Below, in pieces: positions 45,324-56,209 of a stretch of 64,000 nt of DNA. The position numbers and the translations under genes are program-made. The notes under the pieces were generated by a model. The model saw only the letters and a list, made by a program, of their open reading frames with translations, searched no databases and was not told the origin of the DNA. Origin of the DNA: Geobacteraceae bacterium (GTDB lineage: Bacteria > Desulfobacterota > Desulfuromonadia > Geobacterales > Pseudopelobacteraceae); assembly GCA_027404165.1 (NCBI GenBank), contig DAHZCG010000006.1, positions 124,001-188,000 of the forward strand, written 5' to 3'. Each line of letters begins with the position of its first letter. Position 1 is the stretch's first letter.

Positions 45324-47972
45324 TTAATCTTCCAGACTCTTGGTCACAACTTCATAAACATCGCGCGGCAAATCAGGAACCGCTTGAATCCTCTGCAGTT
45401 GCTGTTTCATCTGACTGCGCCGGACTTCCTCGAAACGCCGCCAGGTTGTCAGCGGCGCCAGCAGTCGGGCGGAAACCTGCGGATTAACCGGAATCAGCCG
45501 CAGCAGCTGATCGACCAGAAAGCGGTAACCTGCACCATCAGGATCATGAAAACGTACTTGATTTCTCTGGCTGAACACCCCGACCAGAGAACGGAAGCGG
45601 TTGGGGTTGGTCAGCTCGAAGGCCGGGTGGCTCAACAGTGTCTGCAGTTCATCTACTGTTTGCGGAAGAGTTGAGGCGGCCTGGAGTGAAAACCATTTAT
45701 CGACTACCAGGCGGTCACCCTGCCAACGGCGGTAGAAATCATCCAGAGTTTCACGGCGTTCCGGACAGTCGTAAGAGACGAGCGGCGTTAGTGCGTCGAT
45801 GGTATCGGTCATGTTGTCCGCCCGCCGATACTGTTCGATGCAGAGGTCGATCTCGCTCTGGCCGCCGCTGCTCATCAGGTATGCAAGACAGAGGTTGGCA
45901 AGACGCCGCGCTCCGGAGCGGCCGTCATCTGGGGAGTACGGTTTTCCGCTCACATTGCGCGTACGAACCGCAAAAATTTCATCCCGGCAGCGGATTGCCA
46001 GAGTGCGGATAACAAACTGACGCGCCGCATGGATAGCCGCCGGATCGACAACCGACACCAGTTCGGCGAGATATTTTTCGGTAGGCAACGTCAACGTCTC
46101 GGCAAGAAAGGCGGGATCCGGATGACTGCTTGTAAGCGTTAACCTGAATGCGGAGATAAAATCAGGATCAAGGACCAGTTCGACACCATTCTGCCAGTCG
46201 GCTACCAGCCCGGTAATGATCTTCGCCGCCATCTGCTGCCCCGCCTCCCAGCGGCAGAACGGGTCTGACTCATGGGCCATCAGCAGGGCCAGCTGCTCAT
46301 GCCGGTAGGGATAGTCAAGTTTGACCGGCGCCGAAAAGCCGCGCAGCAGCGCCGGGACAGGTTCCTCATCCAACCCGGTAAAACAAAACGACTCTACGGC
46401 TGTTCGAAGATGAAGTACCCGGGTAACATCCTTCCGGGTTTCTTCCCCGGCAAGCACCAGCGGAAGTTGTTCTCCGTTCTTATCAAGCAGGCCGAGTGCC
46501 AACGGGATATGCAGGGCCTTTTTATCCGGCTGGCCAGGGGTTGCCTGACAGCTCTGGCAGACCGTCAAGGTAAAGGTTTTGTCAGCGGCATTATAGGAGC
46601 CGCTGGCGTTGAGCCGTGGAGTTCCGGCCTGACTGTACCAGAGGGCAAACTGGTCGAGATCGAGTTTGCCGGCTTCGGCCATGGTCTGTACAAAATCATC
46701 GACCGTTACCGCCTGCCCGTCAAAGCGGTCAAAATAGAGATCCATTCCACGGCGGAACAGTTCTGCTCCGAGCATCGTATGCTGCATCCGAACGAGCTCG
46801 GCCCCCTTGTTATACACCGTAGCAGTGTAGAAATTATTAATCTCGATGTACGAATCGGGACGTACCGGATGAGCCATCGGCCCACCATCTTCTGCAAACT
46901 GTGATGCCCGCAGGTTGCGCACATCCGCAATCCGCTTTACTCCGCGCGACTGCATGTCGGCGGAAAATTCCTGATCACGAAAGACCGTCAGCCCCTCTTT
47001 CAGGGAGAGCTGGAACCAGTCACGGCAGGTGACCCTGTTACCGCTCCAGTTATGGAAATATTCATGGCCGATCACCTCTTCGATGGCATGATAGTCATCG
47101 TCGGTGGCAGTGGCAGGACTGGCGAGGACATAGCAGGAGTTAAAAACATTGAGCCCCTTGTTTTCCATGGCCCCCATATTAAAATCATCCACCGCTACGA
47201 TCATATAACAGTCAAGGTCATACTCTCTGCCGTAAACTTCTTCATCCCAGCGCATTGCCTTTTTGAGTGATCGCATGGCATGGTCACACTTGCCGCAATT
47301 CTGTTCATGCACATAGATATGCAGTGCCACATCCCGTCCTGAGCGGGTCGTAAAAGTGTCATTAAGACAGACCAGATCACCTGCCACGAGGGCAAACAGA
47401 TAGCTTGGCTTTCTGTACGGATCGTGCCAGGTGGCAAAATGGCGACCGTCCGGCAACTCGCCACTCGCCTGAAGATTACCGTTGGAAAGCAGCACCGGAT
47501 AGCGAAGACGATCGGCGATGATCGTGGTCGTGAAAAGCGTCAAAACATCAGGGCGGTCCGGATAGTAGGTAATGGCGCGAAACCCCTCGGCCTCGCACTG
47601 GGTGCAGAACATTCCGGCAGAACGGTAGAGCCCTTCCAGAGAGGTATTGTCCTGGGGGCGAAGCTCTGTCGTCATCTCCAGGGTAAAGTCGTCTGGAGCA
47701 TCGTGGAGCGTCAGCAGATCATCAGAAACAGAGTAACGGCCGTGTTCAATCGGGGCACCGTCAAGTTTCACCTCTCGCAGGACAAGTCGCTTGCCGTTCA
47801 GAATGAGCGGGCGCATGCCGAGAGAGGCATCATAGTCTCTCCGCACAGCAAGCCGGGAGGTAACAACAGTTGAATCTTCACCGAGTTCAAAGCGAAGGTC
47901 AATGCGTTCGACGATGTAATCCGGAGTCGTATACTCGTTTCGATACACGGTAAGGTGGGTGGTTTCAGTCAT
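45324..47972 (-). CDS. pepN: aminopeptidase N (M1 metallopeptidase)
   Basis: A cytosolic zinc aminopeptidase of 882 residues, the normal E. coli PepN length. The substrate motif GAMEN is near residue 265, and the zinc site is HEYFHNWSGNRVT with the third ligand Glu in LKEGLTVFRDQEF (about 300-330). The C-terminal ARM-like helical domain (about 550-880) is complete. ATG 47972 is preferred; a TTG four codons upstream is also in frame but lacks a ribosome site. It is divergent from the zinc-ribbon protein gene. Confidence 0.95.
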   Translation of the reverse strand: MTETTHLTVYRNEYTTPDYIVERIDLRFELGEDSTVVTSRLAVRRDYDASLGMRPLILNGKRLVLREVKLDGAPIEHGRYSVSDDLLTLHDAPDDFTLEMTTELRPQDNTSLEGLYRSAGMFCTQCEAEGFRAITYYPDRPDVLTLFTTTIIADRLRYPVLLSNGNLQASGELPDGRHFATWHDPYRKPSYLFALVAGDLVCLNDTFTTRSGRDVALHIYVHEQNCGKCDHAMRSLKKAMRWDEEVYGREYDLDCYMIVAVDDFNMGAMENKGLNVFNSCYVLASPATATDDDYHAIEEVIGHEYFHNWSGNRVTCRDWFQLSLKEGLTVFRDQEFSADMQSRGVKRIADVRNLRASQFAEDGGPMAHPVRPDSYIEINNFYTATVYNKGAELVRMQHTMLGAELFRRGMDLYFDRFDGQAVTVDDFVQTMAEAGKLDLDQFALWYSQAGTPRLNASGSYNAADKTFTLTVCQSCQATPGQPDKKALHIPLALGLLDKNGEQLPLVLAGEETRKDVTRVLHLRTAVESFCFTGLDEEPVPALLRGFSAPVKLDYPYRHEQLALLMAHESDPFCRWEAGQQMAAKIITGLVADWQNGVELVLDPDFISAFRLTLTSSHPDPAFLAETLTLPTEKYLAELVSVVDPAAIHAARQFVIRTLAIRCRDEIFAVRTRNVSGKPYSPDDGRSGARRLANLCLAYLMSSGGQSEIDLCIEQYRRADNMTDTIDALTPLVSYDCPERRETLDDFYRRWQGDRLVVDKWFSLQAASTLPQTVDELQTLLSHPAFELTNPNRFRSLVGVFSQRNQVRFHDPDGAGYRFLVDQLLRLIPVNPQVSARLLAPLTTWRRFEEVRRSQMKQQLQRIQAVPDLPRDVYEVVTKSLED

Positions 47973-48150
47973 AAGGGCGTCCAATCAAATAACAAATGTA
48001 GTATGAGGTGCTGCAGCAACAGCAGCTATGTAACGCTATTTTCAATAAATACCACAATCCTCCGGATCATATTCATTATTTTTATTGGTAAGCCCGTCAC
48101 GATTCTGGTAATTGTTACCTGCAGGTCTCATAAATAAAGGAGAATGGTTG

Positions 48151-48732
48151 ATGGAAGAGACAATCACTTTCTGGCTCGACAATAAAATATGTTCAGGTTT
48201 CAAGGTGGCGGAAATCGGTCGCCAGACCTTGGTGTCGTATCGAGACAAGTTCTATCTGGTTGAAAATGGAGCTGCACGCATGAATGGTGTCAGACCGCTG
48301 CACTATTCCAAGACATCAATGCCAACTATCTGGAAGAAGGCCATGAAGGGGATTATGCCCCCAACCGCAACCGTTATCGAACACCCGGAGGATGAAAACC
48401 TTCCGGCGACTACTTCGACTAAAAAGGAACGAACCACCATGCAAAAAAATCATACTGCACCATCAGAGTTAGCGGAAGAGCAGTCGCAGGTAATTAAGCC
48501 GGTTCAGGCTGCGTCGAAAAGGGCTGTAGCAGCTGATTTAAAACCTGTTAAAATCATTCAGACAGTTGTCGCAGCCACATGCCCGTATTGCAATCACAAA
48601 CAGGATCTGCCGTTTGAAAAAGGGAAGAACGGCAAGCCGTTCTTTGCGGCGTGCGTCAGATGCTCAACCGAGTTTGCCGTGCGCTTTGTGCCGGTCACAA
48701 TGTATCAGGCTCAGGTCGCGGCATTCAAATAA
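48151..48732 (+). CDS. protein with C-terminal zinc ribbon, unknown function
   Basis: A protein of 193 residues. The N-terminal 70 residues form a beta-rich unit (ITFWLDNKICSGFKVAEIGR, YRDKFYLVENGAARMNGV). A long polar linker (about 75-145) follows, and then a C-terminal zinc ribbon: CPYCNHKQDLPF and CVRCSTEFAVRF (Cys pairs near 148/151 and 171/174). AAAGGAG precedes ATG. It sits 38 bases ahead of the DUF1456 gene and may be co-transcribed. The zinc ribbon could contact nucleic acid or protein; I recognise no named family. Confidence 0.7.
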   Translation: MEETITFWLDNKICSGFKVAEIGRQTLVSYRDKFYLVENGAARMNGVRPLHYSKTSMPTIWKKAMKGIMPPTATVIEHPEDENLPATTSTKKERTTMQKNHTAPSELAEEQSQVIKPVQAASKRAVAADLKPVKIIQTVVAATCPYCNHKQDLPFEKGKNGKPFFAACVRCSTEFAVRFVPVTMYQAQVAAFK

Positions 48733-48770
48733 AGTATAAAACCACATCCGTTACCGAGGGGACAAATCAG

Positions 48771-49250
48771 ATGAATAACAACGACATCTTGCGCAGACTG
48801 CGCTACGCACTGGATATCAGCAACCCGGTCATGATTGAGATTTTTCAGTTATCAGGCTGCAGTATTGAACAACCAACATTGATCAAGCTTCTGAAAAAAG
48901 AAGAGGAAGATGAGTTTATTGCCTGCAGCAATCCTCTGCTGTCTCTTTTTCTGGATGGCTTAATCATTCATAAAAGGGGCAAGCGCGCGTCGGAGGAGGG
49001 ACAGCCTCCGAAACCTGACGCGGCCCTGGGCAACAATGCAATCCTGAAAAAGCTGCGCATTGCCCTTGATTTAAAAGAGGAAGATATGCTTGCAGTGATG
49101 GGGTTGGCAGGTGTTAAAATTTCAAAAGCAGAACTGAGCGCCCTGTTCCGAAATAAGGGGCACAAACATTTCAAAGAGTGTGGCGATCAGTTTCTCAGGA
49201 ACTTTTTGCAGGGACTGACAGTGAGGAACAGAAAAGTCGTATCCGAATAG
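48771..49250 (+). CDS. DUF1456 (YehS-like) protein
   Basis: A protein of 159 residues with two copies of a helical repeat. Copy one starts MNNNDILRRLRYALDI (residues 1-16) and copy two NNAILKKLRIALDLKEEDML (about 87-106). Each is followed by a conserved L/G-rich helix and a FL..FL.GL end. This tandem layout is the DUF1456/YehS signature; the function is unknown. GAGGGGAC lies upstream of ATG 48771. A longer frame overlaps the preceding gene and was not used. Confidence 0.88.
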   Translation: MNNNDILRRLRYALDISNPVMIEIFQLSGCSIEQPTLIKLLKKEEEDEFIACSNPLLSLFLDGLIIHKRGKRASEEGQPPKPDAALGNNAILKKLRIALDLKEEDMLAVMGLAGVKISKAELSALFRNKGHKHFKECGDQFLRNFLQGLTVRNRKVVSE

Positions 49251-49320
49251 TTTTACGTTCATGCTGCCTGAATGTACCTGAATAATGTATCTGAATTTTG
49301 ACCATCAGGGGGCATTCCGA

Positions 49321-49383
49321 TTGACACATCTTCGTATCTATATTATTCTTCAAAACCCGTAAATTCTTATCAATCGCGGGTTT
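49321..49383 (+). promoter_or_regulatory. candidate promoter and leader hairpin of ilvD
   Basis: A consensus -35 TTGACA (49321-49326) is followed, 17 bases later, by TATTCT (49344-49349). Just downstream AAACCCG (49353-49359) pairs with CGGGTTT (49377-49383). The hairpin has no T run, so it may shape the leader RNA rather than terminate. Confidence 0.5.
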
Positions 49384-49420
49384 AGCTATATCAAACCAAT
49401 TTTATCCCAAGGACATTCCG

Positions 49421-51082
49421 ATGCGAAGTGACATGATCACAGAAGGGCTTGAGCGAACACCGCACCGTGCGTTGCTTAAAGGGACAGGCGTCCCGCAAAA
49501 CCAGATGAACAAGCCGTTTATCGGCGTGGCAACCAGCTTTACCGACCTGATCCCCGGACATGTCGGCATGCGTGATCTGGAACGCTTCATTGAAAAAGGT
49601 GTTCATTCCGGCGGCGGCTATTCCTTCTTTTTCGGTATTCCGGGCGTATGCGACGGCATGGCAATGGGCCATAAGGGGATGCATTACTCACTCCCTACCC
49701 GCGAACTGATTGCTGACATGGTTGAGTCGGTGGCGGAAGCACATCGCCTGGATGGGCTGGTGCTGCTGACCAATTGCGATAAAATCACTCCCGGCATGCT
49801 GATGGCAGCGGCCCGGCTGAATATACCCTGCATTGTCGTCACCGCCGGACCGATGATGAGCGGTCGTGGCTCCTCCGGCCGTAAATACTCCTTTGTTTCT
49901 GACACGTTTGAGGCGATGGCCCGCTACAAAGCCGGGGTAATCAACGACAAGGAATTGCAGGTATGCGAGGATAATGCCTGCCCCGGCATGGGTTCCTGCC
50001 AAGGCCTCTTTACCGCCAATACCATGGCGATCCTTACCGAAACGATGGGAATGAGCCTACCCCGCTGCGGTACAGCTCTGGCCGTTTCGGCGCTCAAACG
50101 CCGCATCGCCTTTGCCTCAGGTGAAAAGATCGTCGAACTGGTGCAGAAGGACGTCAAACCCCGCGACATCCTGACCCGAGAAGCTTTTGAGAATGCTATC
50201 CGCGTTGATCTGGCGCTCGGCGGTTCATCCAACACCGTCCTGCATCTGTTGGCTATTGCCCACGAAGCTGGTGTTGAGCTGCCGTTGGAACTCTTTGACA
50301 CACTGGGCAAAGACACGCCTCAACTGGCTTCAATGAATCCGGCCGGTGAGCATTTTATGGAAGACCTGGATATCGCCGGCGGCGTTAGCGGCGTTATGAA
50401 GCAACTTGGAGATAAAATTCACGATACGCCCACACTGTTTGGCCTGACCACGCACCAACTGGCCGAAAGCATACAGAATGTGGACGAGGAGGTTATCCGC
50501 CCGCTTGGGAATGCGATAAAGAAGGAAGGTGGCATTGCCATCCTTTCCGGCAACATCGCTCCCAAAGGGGCCGTCGTCAAGCAGTCGGGCGTTTCCGCCG
50601 CGATGATGACCTTCGAGGGTGTCGCCCGCTGTTTCGATGCCGAGGAATTGGCAATGGCAGCCATCATGGAAGGAAAAATCAAGTCCGGCGATTGCGTCGT
50701 TATCCGCTATGAAGGCCCCAAAGGCGGACCCGGCATGCGGGAAATGCTGGCACCTACAGCTGCCATCATGGGGATGGGCTTGGGCGACAGCGTTGCGTTG
50801 ATCACCGATGGCCGTTTTTCTGGCGGCACCCGCGGCCCCTGTATCGGCCATATTTCACCGGAAGCTGCCGAAGGTGGGCCGATCGCTCTTGTTGAAGATG
50901 GCGACAGGATTTTACTCGACATCCCGAACCGGAAACTGGAGTTGTTGGTTGACGAACCAACCCTTGCAACCCGCCGGGCAGGATGGAAGGCCCCGGAGCC
51001 AAAAATCAAGGGTGGCTGGCTGGCACGCTATGCCAAGGTAGTCACGTCTGCCCATACCGGAGCGATTACGACAGCTGATTGA
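49421..51082 (+). CDS. ilvD: dihydroxy-acid dehydratase
   Basis: Converts dihydroxy-acids to the keto-acid precursors of valine and isoleucine. The 553 residues are normal. Iron-sulfur cysteines lie in [10 protein letters not shown] (about 120-129) and [16 protein letters not shown] (about 187-202), with the [20 protein letters not shown] block near 470. AAGGA precedes ATG. First of the branched-chain genes; ilvB follows within 80 bases on the same strand. Confidence 0.96.
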   Translation: MRSDMITEGLERTPHRALLKGTGVPQNQMNKPFIGVATSFTDLIPGHVGMRDLERFIEKGVHSGGGYSFFFGIPGVCDGMAMGHKGMHYSLPTRELIADMVESVAEAHRLDGLVLLTNCDKITPGMLMAAARLNIPCIVVTAGPMMSGRGSSGRKYSFVSDTFEAMARYKAGVINDKELQVCEDNACPGMGSCQGLFTANTMAILTETMGMSLPRCGTALAVSALKRRIAFASGEKIVELVQKDVKPRDILTREAFENAIRVDLALGGSSNTVLHLLAIAHEAGVELPLELFDTLGKDTPQLASMNPAGEHFMEDLDIAGGVSGVMKQLGDKIHDTPTLFGLTTHQLAESIQNVDEEVIRPLGNAIKKEGGIAILSGNIAPKGAVVKQSGVSAAMMTFEGVARCFDAEELAMAAIMEGKIKSGDCVVIRYEGPKGGPGMREMLAPTAAIMGMGLGDSVALITDGRFSGGTRGPCIGHISPEAAEGGPIALVEDGDRILLDIPNRKLELLVDEPTLATRRAGWKAPEPKIKGGWLARYAKVVTSAHTGAITTAD

Positions 51083-51159
51083 GAAGTCTGACCGGTTTAC
51101 CGGCCCGACTGTTTCCACCTTTTTCACGAGGTGAGGATTTCATAACAATGAGGTTTCAC

Positions 51160-52860
51160 ATGAAAATGAACGGCGCACGAATAATGCTTGAATGCTTGAA
51201 AAAAGAGGGCGTAGATACCGTTTTCGGCTATCCCGGCGGCACCGTCATCAATCTGTACGATGAACTTTTCAATTTCAAAGAGATACATCATATTTTGCCA
51301 CGACACGAGCAGGCCGGCACCCACGCGGCCGACGGTTACGCACGTGCTACCGGCAGAGTGGGAGTTGCAATTGCAACTTCGGGTCCCGGAGCAACCAACA
51401 CCGTGACCGGCATCGCCACGGCATATATGGATTCTACCCCGATGGTTATTATAACCGGCCAGGTGCCAACAGCGCTGATCGGCAATGATGCTTTTCAAGA
51501 AGTCGATATTATTGGTATTACTCGCCCCTGCACAAAACATAGCTTTCTGATTCGGGATGTCAAGGATATCGCCCTGACCATGAAAAAAGCATTCTATCTC
51601 GCTCGCAGCGGCCGTCCCGGACCGGTTCTGGTTGATTTCCCCAAGGATGTTCAGATGGCCATGGGTGAATTCCATTATCCTGAAACGGTTGAAATCCGCG
51701 GCTACAAGCCAAACCTCTCCGGGCACCCGCGTCAGGTAGAGAAAGCGGTCGCCATGATTCTCGATTCCAAACGCCCTGTCATGTACGTCGGTGGTGGTGC
51801 GGTACTCGGTAATGCGGCCGAAGCATTGACCGTATTAGCGCGCAAACTGTCAGTGCCTGTTACAACAACATTGATGGGACTTGGTGCCTTCCCGGAGAAC
51901 GATGATCTTTCGCTCGGCATGCTCGGAATGCACGGGGCCTATTGCGCCAATATGGCAATGAGTAACAGTGACCTTATAATTGCTATCGGCGCCCGTTTTG
52001 ACGATCGCGTCACCGGCAAACTTTCGACGTTTGCTCCACATGCAAAAATCATCCACATAGATGTCGATCCGACATCTATCAAGAAAAATGTCCGCGTTGA
52101 CCTGCCGATTGTTGGCGACGTCAATGATGTTTTGACAAAGATGATCAAGCAAGTCGACAAAAGCGATGACAAACTGCCCGGATTCATAGCTGATCTGGCG
52201 TCGTGGAACGCGGATATTGCCGATTGGAAGGAAAAACATCCTCTTTCCTACAAACAGAGCAGCACGGTAATCAAGCCGCAATTCGTCATCCAGAAACTGC
52301 GAGAACTGTCAGATGACGACGCCATTATCTCAACTGACGTCGGCCAGCACCAGATGTGGACAGCCCAGTTTTTTAAATTCAACAAACCCCGCACGCTCCT
52401 TACCTCCGGCGGTCTCGGCACGATGGGCTTTGGCCTGCCGTCGGCAATGGGCGCACAGGCTGCGTATCCGGATCGCCAGGTCATCACGATCTGCGGTGAC
52501 GGTGGAATCCAGATGAATATCCAGGAGATGGCAACCCTGGTACAGAACCGTCTACCGGTCAAGATCGTCATTCTCAACAATAATTTCCTTGGGATGGTGC
52601 GGCAGTGGCAGGAACTTTTCTTCGACAAGCGGTATTCCTCGACGTGCATGGAGTTGCCGATCAACTATATCAAACTTGCGGATGCCTACGGCGCCAAGGG
52701 TTTTCTGGCGAAAAAACCGGGTGAAGTAGAGGATGTTATCAAGCGGGGATTTGAAGAGAAAGGACCGGTAATCATGGAGTTCATGATTGCACGTGAAGAA
52801 AAAGTGCTGCCTATGGTTCCTGCTGGGGCGTCGCTCAATGAAATGGTACTGAACGCATAA
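51160..52860 (+). CDS. ilvB: acetolactate synthase large subunit
   Basis: A thiamine-diphosphate enzyme making acetolactate and acetohydroxybutyrate; 566 residues. GYPGGTVINLYDEL (about 23-36), catalytic Glu in PRHEQAGTHAADGYAR (about 48-63), central FAD-associated domain, and the diphosphate-binding CGDGGIQMNIQEMATL near 445. ATG 51160 is preferred because relatives start MKMxGA; ATG 51148 is an in-frame alternative. Followed by ilvN 15 bases later. Confidence 0.95.
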   Translation: MKMNGARIMLECLKKEGVDTVFGYPGGTVINLYDELFNFKEIHHILPRHEQAGTHAADGYARATGRVGVAIATSGPGATNTVTGIATAYMDSTPMVIITGQVPTALIGNDAFQEVDIIGITRPCTKHSFLIRDVKDIALTMKKAFYLARSGRPGPVLVDFPKDVQMAMGEFHYPETVEIRGYKPNLSGHPRQVEKAVAMILDSKRPVMYVGGGAVLGNAAEALTVLARKLSVPVTTTLMGLGAFPENDDLSLGMLGMHGAYCANMAMSNSDLIIAIGARFDDRVTGKLSTFAPHAKIIHIDVDPTSIKKNVRVDLPIVGDVNDVLTKMIKQVDKSDDKLPGFIADLASWNADIADWKEKHPLSYKQSSTVIKPQFVIQKLRELSDDDAIISTDVGQHQMWTAQFFKFNKPRTLLTSGGLGTMGFGLPSAMGAQAAYPDRQVITICGDGGIQMNIQEMATLVQNRLPVKIVILNNNFLGMVRQWQELFFDKRYSSTCMELPINYIKLADAYGAKGFLAKKPGEVEDVIKRGFEEKGPVIMEFMIAREEKVLPMVPAGASLNEMVLNA

Positions 52861-52875
52861 GGAGAGTAAATAACT

Positions 52876-53367
52876 ATGCAACATACAATATCGGTTATAG
52901 TTGAAAATGATTTCGGAGTTCTCTCCCGTGTGGCAACGCTTTTTTCCGGGCGTGGTTTCAATATCGAGTCACTGTCGGTAGCCCCGACAAACGAAGACGG
53001 CCTGTCGCGAATGACTATCGTTACCAGAGGCGACGAGCAGGTTCTTGAACAAATCAACAAACAACTTAACAAGTTAATTGATGTCCTCAAGGTGCTCGAC
53101 TTCAGTGACGACAGTGCCATAGAGCGCGAGCTTGCCCTGATAAAAGTTTCTGCAGAGGATGATGCCCGCGCAGAGGTCTTGAGAGTTGTTGATATTTTCC
53201 GGGCTAAGATAATCGACGTGACCCCCAAATCCTATACGATTGAGGCGACCGGCAATCCGCTCAAGATCGATGCAATTCTGGAACTGTTGAGACCGTTGGG
53301 ACTGAAAGAGGTTGTGCGAACAGGATCCGTTGCCATCGGACGGGGTGCTAAGGGATGGAACGGGTAG
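52876..53367 (+). CDS. ilvN: acetolactate synthase small (regulatory) subunit
   Basis: A protein of 163 residues with an N-terminal ACT domain (HTISVIVENDFGVLSRVATL; FNIESLSVAPT) that binds valine for feedback inhibition, and the C-terminal ACT-like half ending in RTGSVAIGRGAK. AAGGAGAG precedes ATG. Forms a holoenzyme with IlvB. Confidence 0.96.
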   Translation: MQHTISVIVENDFGVLSRVATLFSGRGFNIESLSVAPTNEDGLSRMTIVTRGDEQVLEQINKQLNKLIDVLKVLDFSDDSAIERELALIKVSAEDDARAEVLRVVDIFRAKIIDVTPKSYTIEATGNPLKIDAILELLRPLGLKEVVRTGSVAIGRGAKGWNG

Positions 53368-53396
53368 GAAAACCGTCGTTGCTGCGTTATCGTTCA

Positions 53397-53423
53397 GCCG
53401 CCCGGTCACCGGGCGGCTTTTTT
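53397..53423 (+). terminator. intrinsic terminator after ilvN
   Basis: GCCGCCCGG, TCA, CCGGGCGGC then six T's: a textbook terminator that separates ilvBN from ilvC. Confidence 0.95.
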
Positions 53424-53476
53424 GTTCACACGGGACTGGATATATCCTGCAACCGGGGTCATAACGGCTATTTGCG

Positions 53477-53505
53477 TTGACAGCCTTGGTTGATTGTAGT
53501 ATCTT
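53477..53505 (+). promoter_or_regulatory. candidate promoter of ilvC
   Basis: TTGACA (53477-53482), 17-base spacer, TATCTT (53500-53505), about 70 bases before ilvC. Placement right after the ilvN terminator supports independent transcription. Confidence 0.5.
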
Positions 53506-53549
53506 TTCCGTTCGTTTTACGTATAAAGTTCGACCGGTTTGCCGGATAA

Positions 53550-54584
<1,035 letters not shown>

Positions 54585-54602
54585 GGCCTTAACGCGTATC
54601 AC

Positions 54603-54633
54603 GACACCCCTCTTCCGTCCGGAGAGGGGTGTC
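54603..54633 (+). terminator. hairpin terminator after ilvC
   Basis: GACACCCCTCT pairs perfectly with AGAGGGGTGTC around a 9-base loop. The T tract is weak (TTCGCATTTC). Confidence 0.7.
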
Positions 54634-54732
54634 TTCGCATTTCAGTAAGTCAGAAAATATATTCCGCACATTGCTTTAGGCAGAATATATTTCGTCAACC
54701 ACGTTTCCTGTTTGACAGGACTAGGCAGGTTC

Positions 54733-55392
54733 ATGAACAACTCATCCCCATTTGCTAAAGAAGGTTATCCATTCATCGCGTATTCAATCGGGTTAACAGC
54801 CCTTTTGTCTGTAGCTTCCTGGAGATTCAGTTCAACAGTTTTACTTGTTCCAGCCGTTATTTCTCTGCTGCTAACACTGTTCGTGCTCTATTTTTTCCGC
54901 AACCCGGACAGAACAGTCCCAGCCGACAGTTTCGCAATCATTGCCCCGGCTGACGGCACCGTTATTGTTGTCGAACAGGTACCCGAAACTCCGCTTGGTG
55001 CCTCGGCTCTGAAAATCAGCATTTTCATGTCGGTATTCAATGTTCATGTCAACCGCGTCCCATGTGACGGCACCGTTATTGACACTTTTCATCATCAGGG
55101 GAAGTTCTTTGATGCCCGCGACGGGCGCGCTTCCTTCGAGAACGAGCGCAACGGCATCATACTGGAGATTGCCGGAGGCACACGGATTGCGTTTGTGCAG
55201 ATTGCCGGCCTGATAGCGCGCCGTATCATCAGTTATCCACGGATTGGAGACCTTTTGGTTCGAGGTGAACGATACGGATTAATTCGCTTTGGCTCACGAG
55301 TTGATATCTATCTGCCGCCGGGCGTTGAACCTTTGGTGAAGCTGGGTGACAAGGCGGTGGCAGGTGAAACCGTGCTGGCCAGAATTGTCTGA
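54733..55392 (+). CDS. psd: phosphatidylserine decarboxylase, short (archaeal-type) form
   Basis: Makes phosphatidylethanolamine. A protein of 219 residues with two N-terminal hydrophobic stretches (about 14-32 and 36-55), the core APADGTVIVVEQ (about 77-88), IFMSVFNVHVNRVP (about 102-115), and the self-cleavage site in RFGSRVDIYLP (Gly-Ser near 191), which yields the pyruvoyl group. Followed 14 bases later by pssA, the enzyme that makes its substrate. Confidence 0.93.
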   Translation: MNNSSPFAKEGYPFIAYSIGLTALLSVASWRFSSTVLLVPAVISLLLTLFVLYFFRNPDRTVPADSFAIIAPADGTVIVVEQVPETPLGASALKISIFMSVFNVHVNRVPCDGTVIDTFHHQGKFFDARDGRASFENERNGIILEIAGGTRIAFVQIAGLIARRIISYPRIGDLLVRGERYGLIRFGSRVDIYLPPGVEPLVKLGDKAVAGETVLARIV

Positions 55393-55405
55393 ACAAGGAC
55401 ACAAC

Positions 55406-56209
55406 ATGAGTAATGAAACAATGTCTGCGCCGATAGAAAAAAAAGAAAACATGAAGCGCGGCATCTATATTCTGCCAAATCTGGTAACTGCAGCGAGTCT
55501 TTTTGCCGGCTTTTACAGCATGGTGTCAACCTTGAACGGCAACTACAGCACGGCGGCAATCTGGATATTTATCTCTGCTATATGCGACGGTCTTGATGGC
55601 AAGGTAGCACGCTTGACCGGCACTACCAGCAAGTTTGGTGTCGAATTTGATTCCCTTGCCGACCTGGTTGCATTTGGGGTCACGCCGGGGCTGTTGATGT
55701 ATGCGTGGGCGCTCAGGCCGTTCGGCAGACTTGGCTGGCTGGCAGCATTCCTGTTTCTGGTCTGTGGTGCATTGCGGCTTGCCCGCTTCAATGTCCAGGT
55801 AGACACCGTCGAAAGTAAGCGCTTTGTCGGGCTCCCCATTCCGGCAGCTGCAAGCATGGTTGCATCAACTGTACTTCTCTTTAATCACTTCGGCTGGCCG
55901 AGTTCTTTTAAAAAACTTGCCATACTAGGACTTATTTATCTGCTGGCGTTCCTGATGGTTTCAAACTTCAGATACTATTCTTTTAAAGATCCTGCCCTGA
56001 TAAAACGGCAGCCATTCGGTTTTTTACTGCTTGCTGTGCTGTTGTTAATTGTAGTAGCTGCCGAACCGGTGCTCATGACATTTGCCGTGCTGCTCATGTA
56101 TACCCTTTCAGGTCCAATTGACTTTGTTTTCACCTGGCCGAGGAGGCGCAGATTGGAGAAGGCCGTACACAAGGGGCGGGAAGCTTTGAACAGGGAAGGT
56201 GATGTTTAA
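55406..56209 (+). CDS. pssA: CDP-diacylglycerol-serine O-phosphatidyltransferase
   Basis: A CDP-alcohol phosphatidyltransferase of 267 residues. The signature DGLDGKVARLTGTTSKFGVE (about 65-84) continues to FDSLADLVAFG (D-G-x2-A-R...G...D...D). About eight membrane helices. It has a basic C-terminal tail. In one unit with psd, so serine is attached and then decarboxylated. Confidence 0.93.
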   Translation: MSNETMSAPIEKKENMKRGIYILPNLVTAASLFAGFYSMVSTLNGNYSTAAIWIFISAICDGLDGKVARLTGTTSKFGVEFDSLADLVAFGVTPGLLMYAWALRPFGRLGWLAAFLFLVCGALRLARFNVQVDTVESKRFVGLPIPAAASMVASTVLLFNHFGWPSSFKKLAILGLIYLLAFLMVSNFRYYSFKDPALIKRQPFGFLLLAVLLLIVVAAEPVLMTFAVLLMYTLSGPIDFVFTWPRRRRLEKAVHKGREALNREGDV

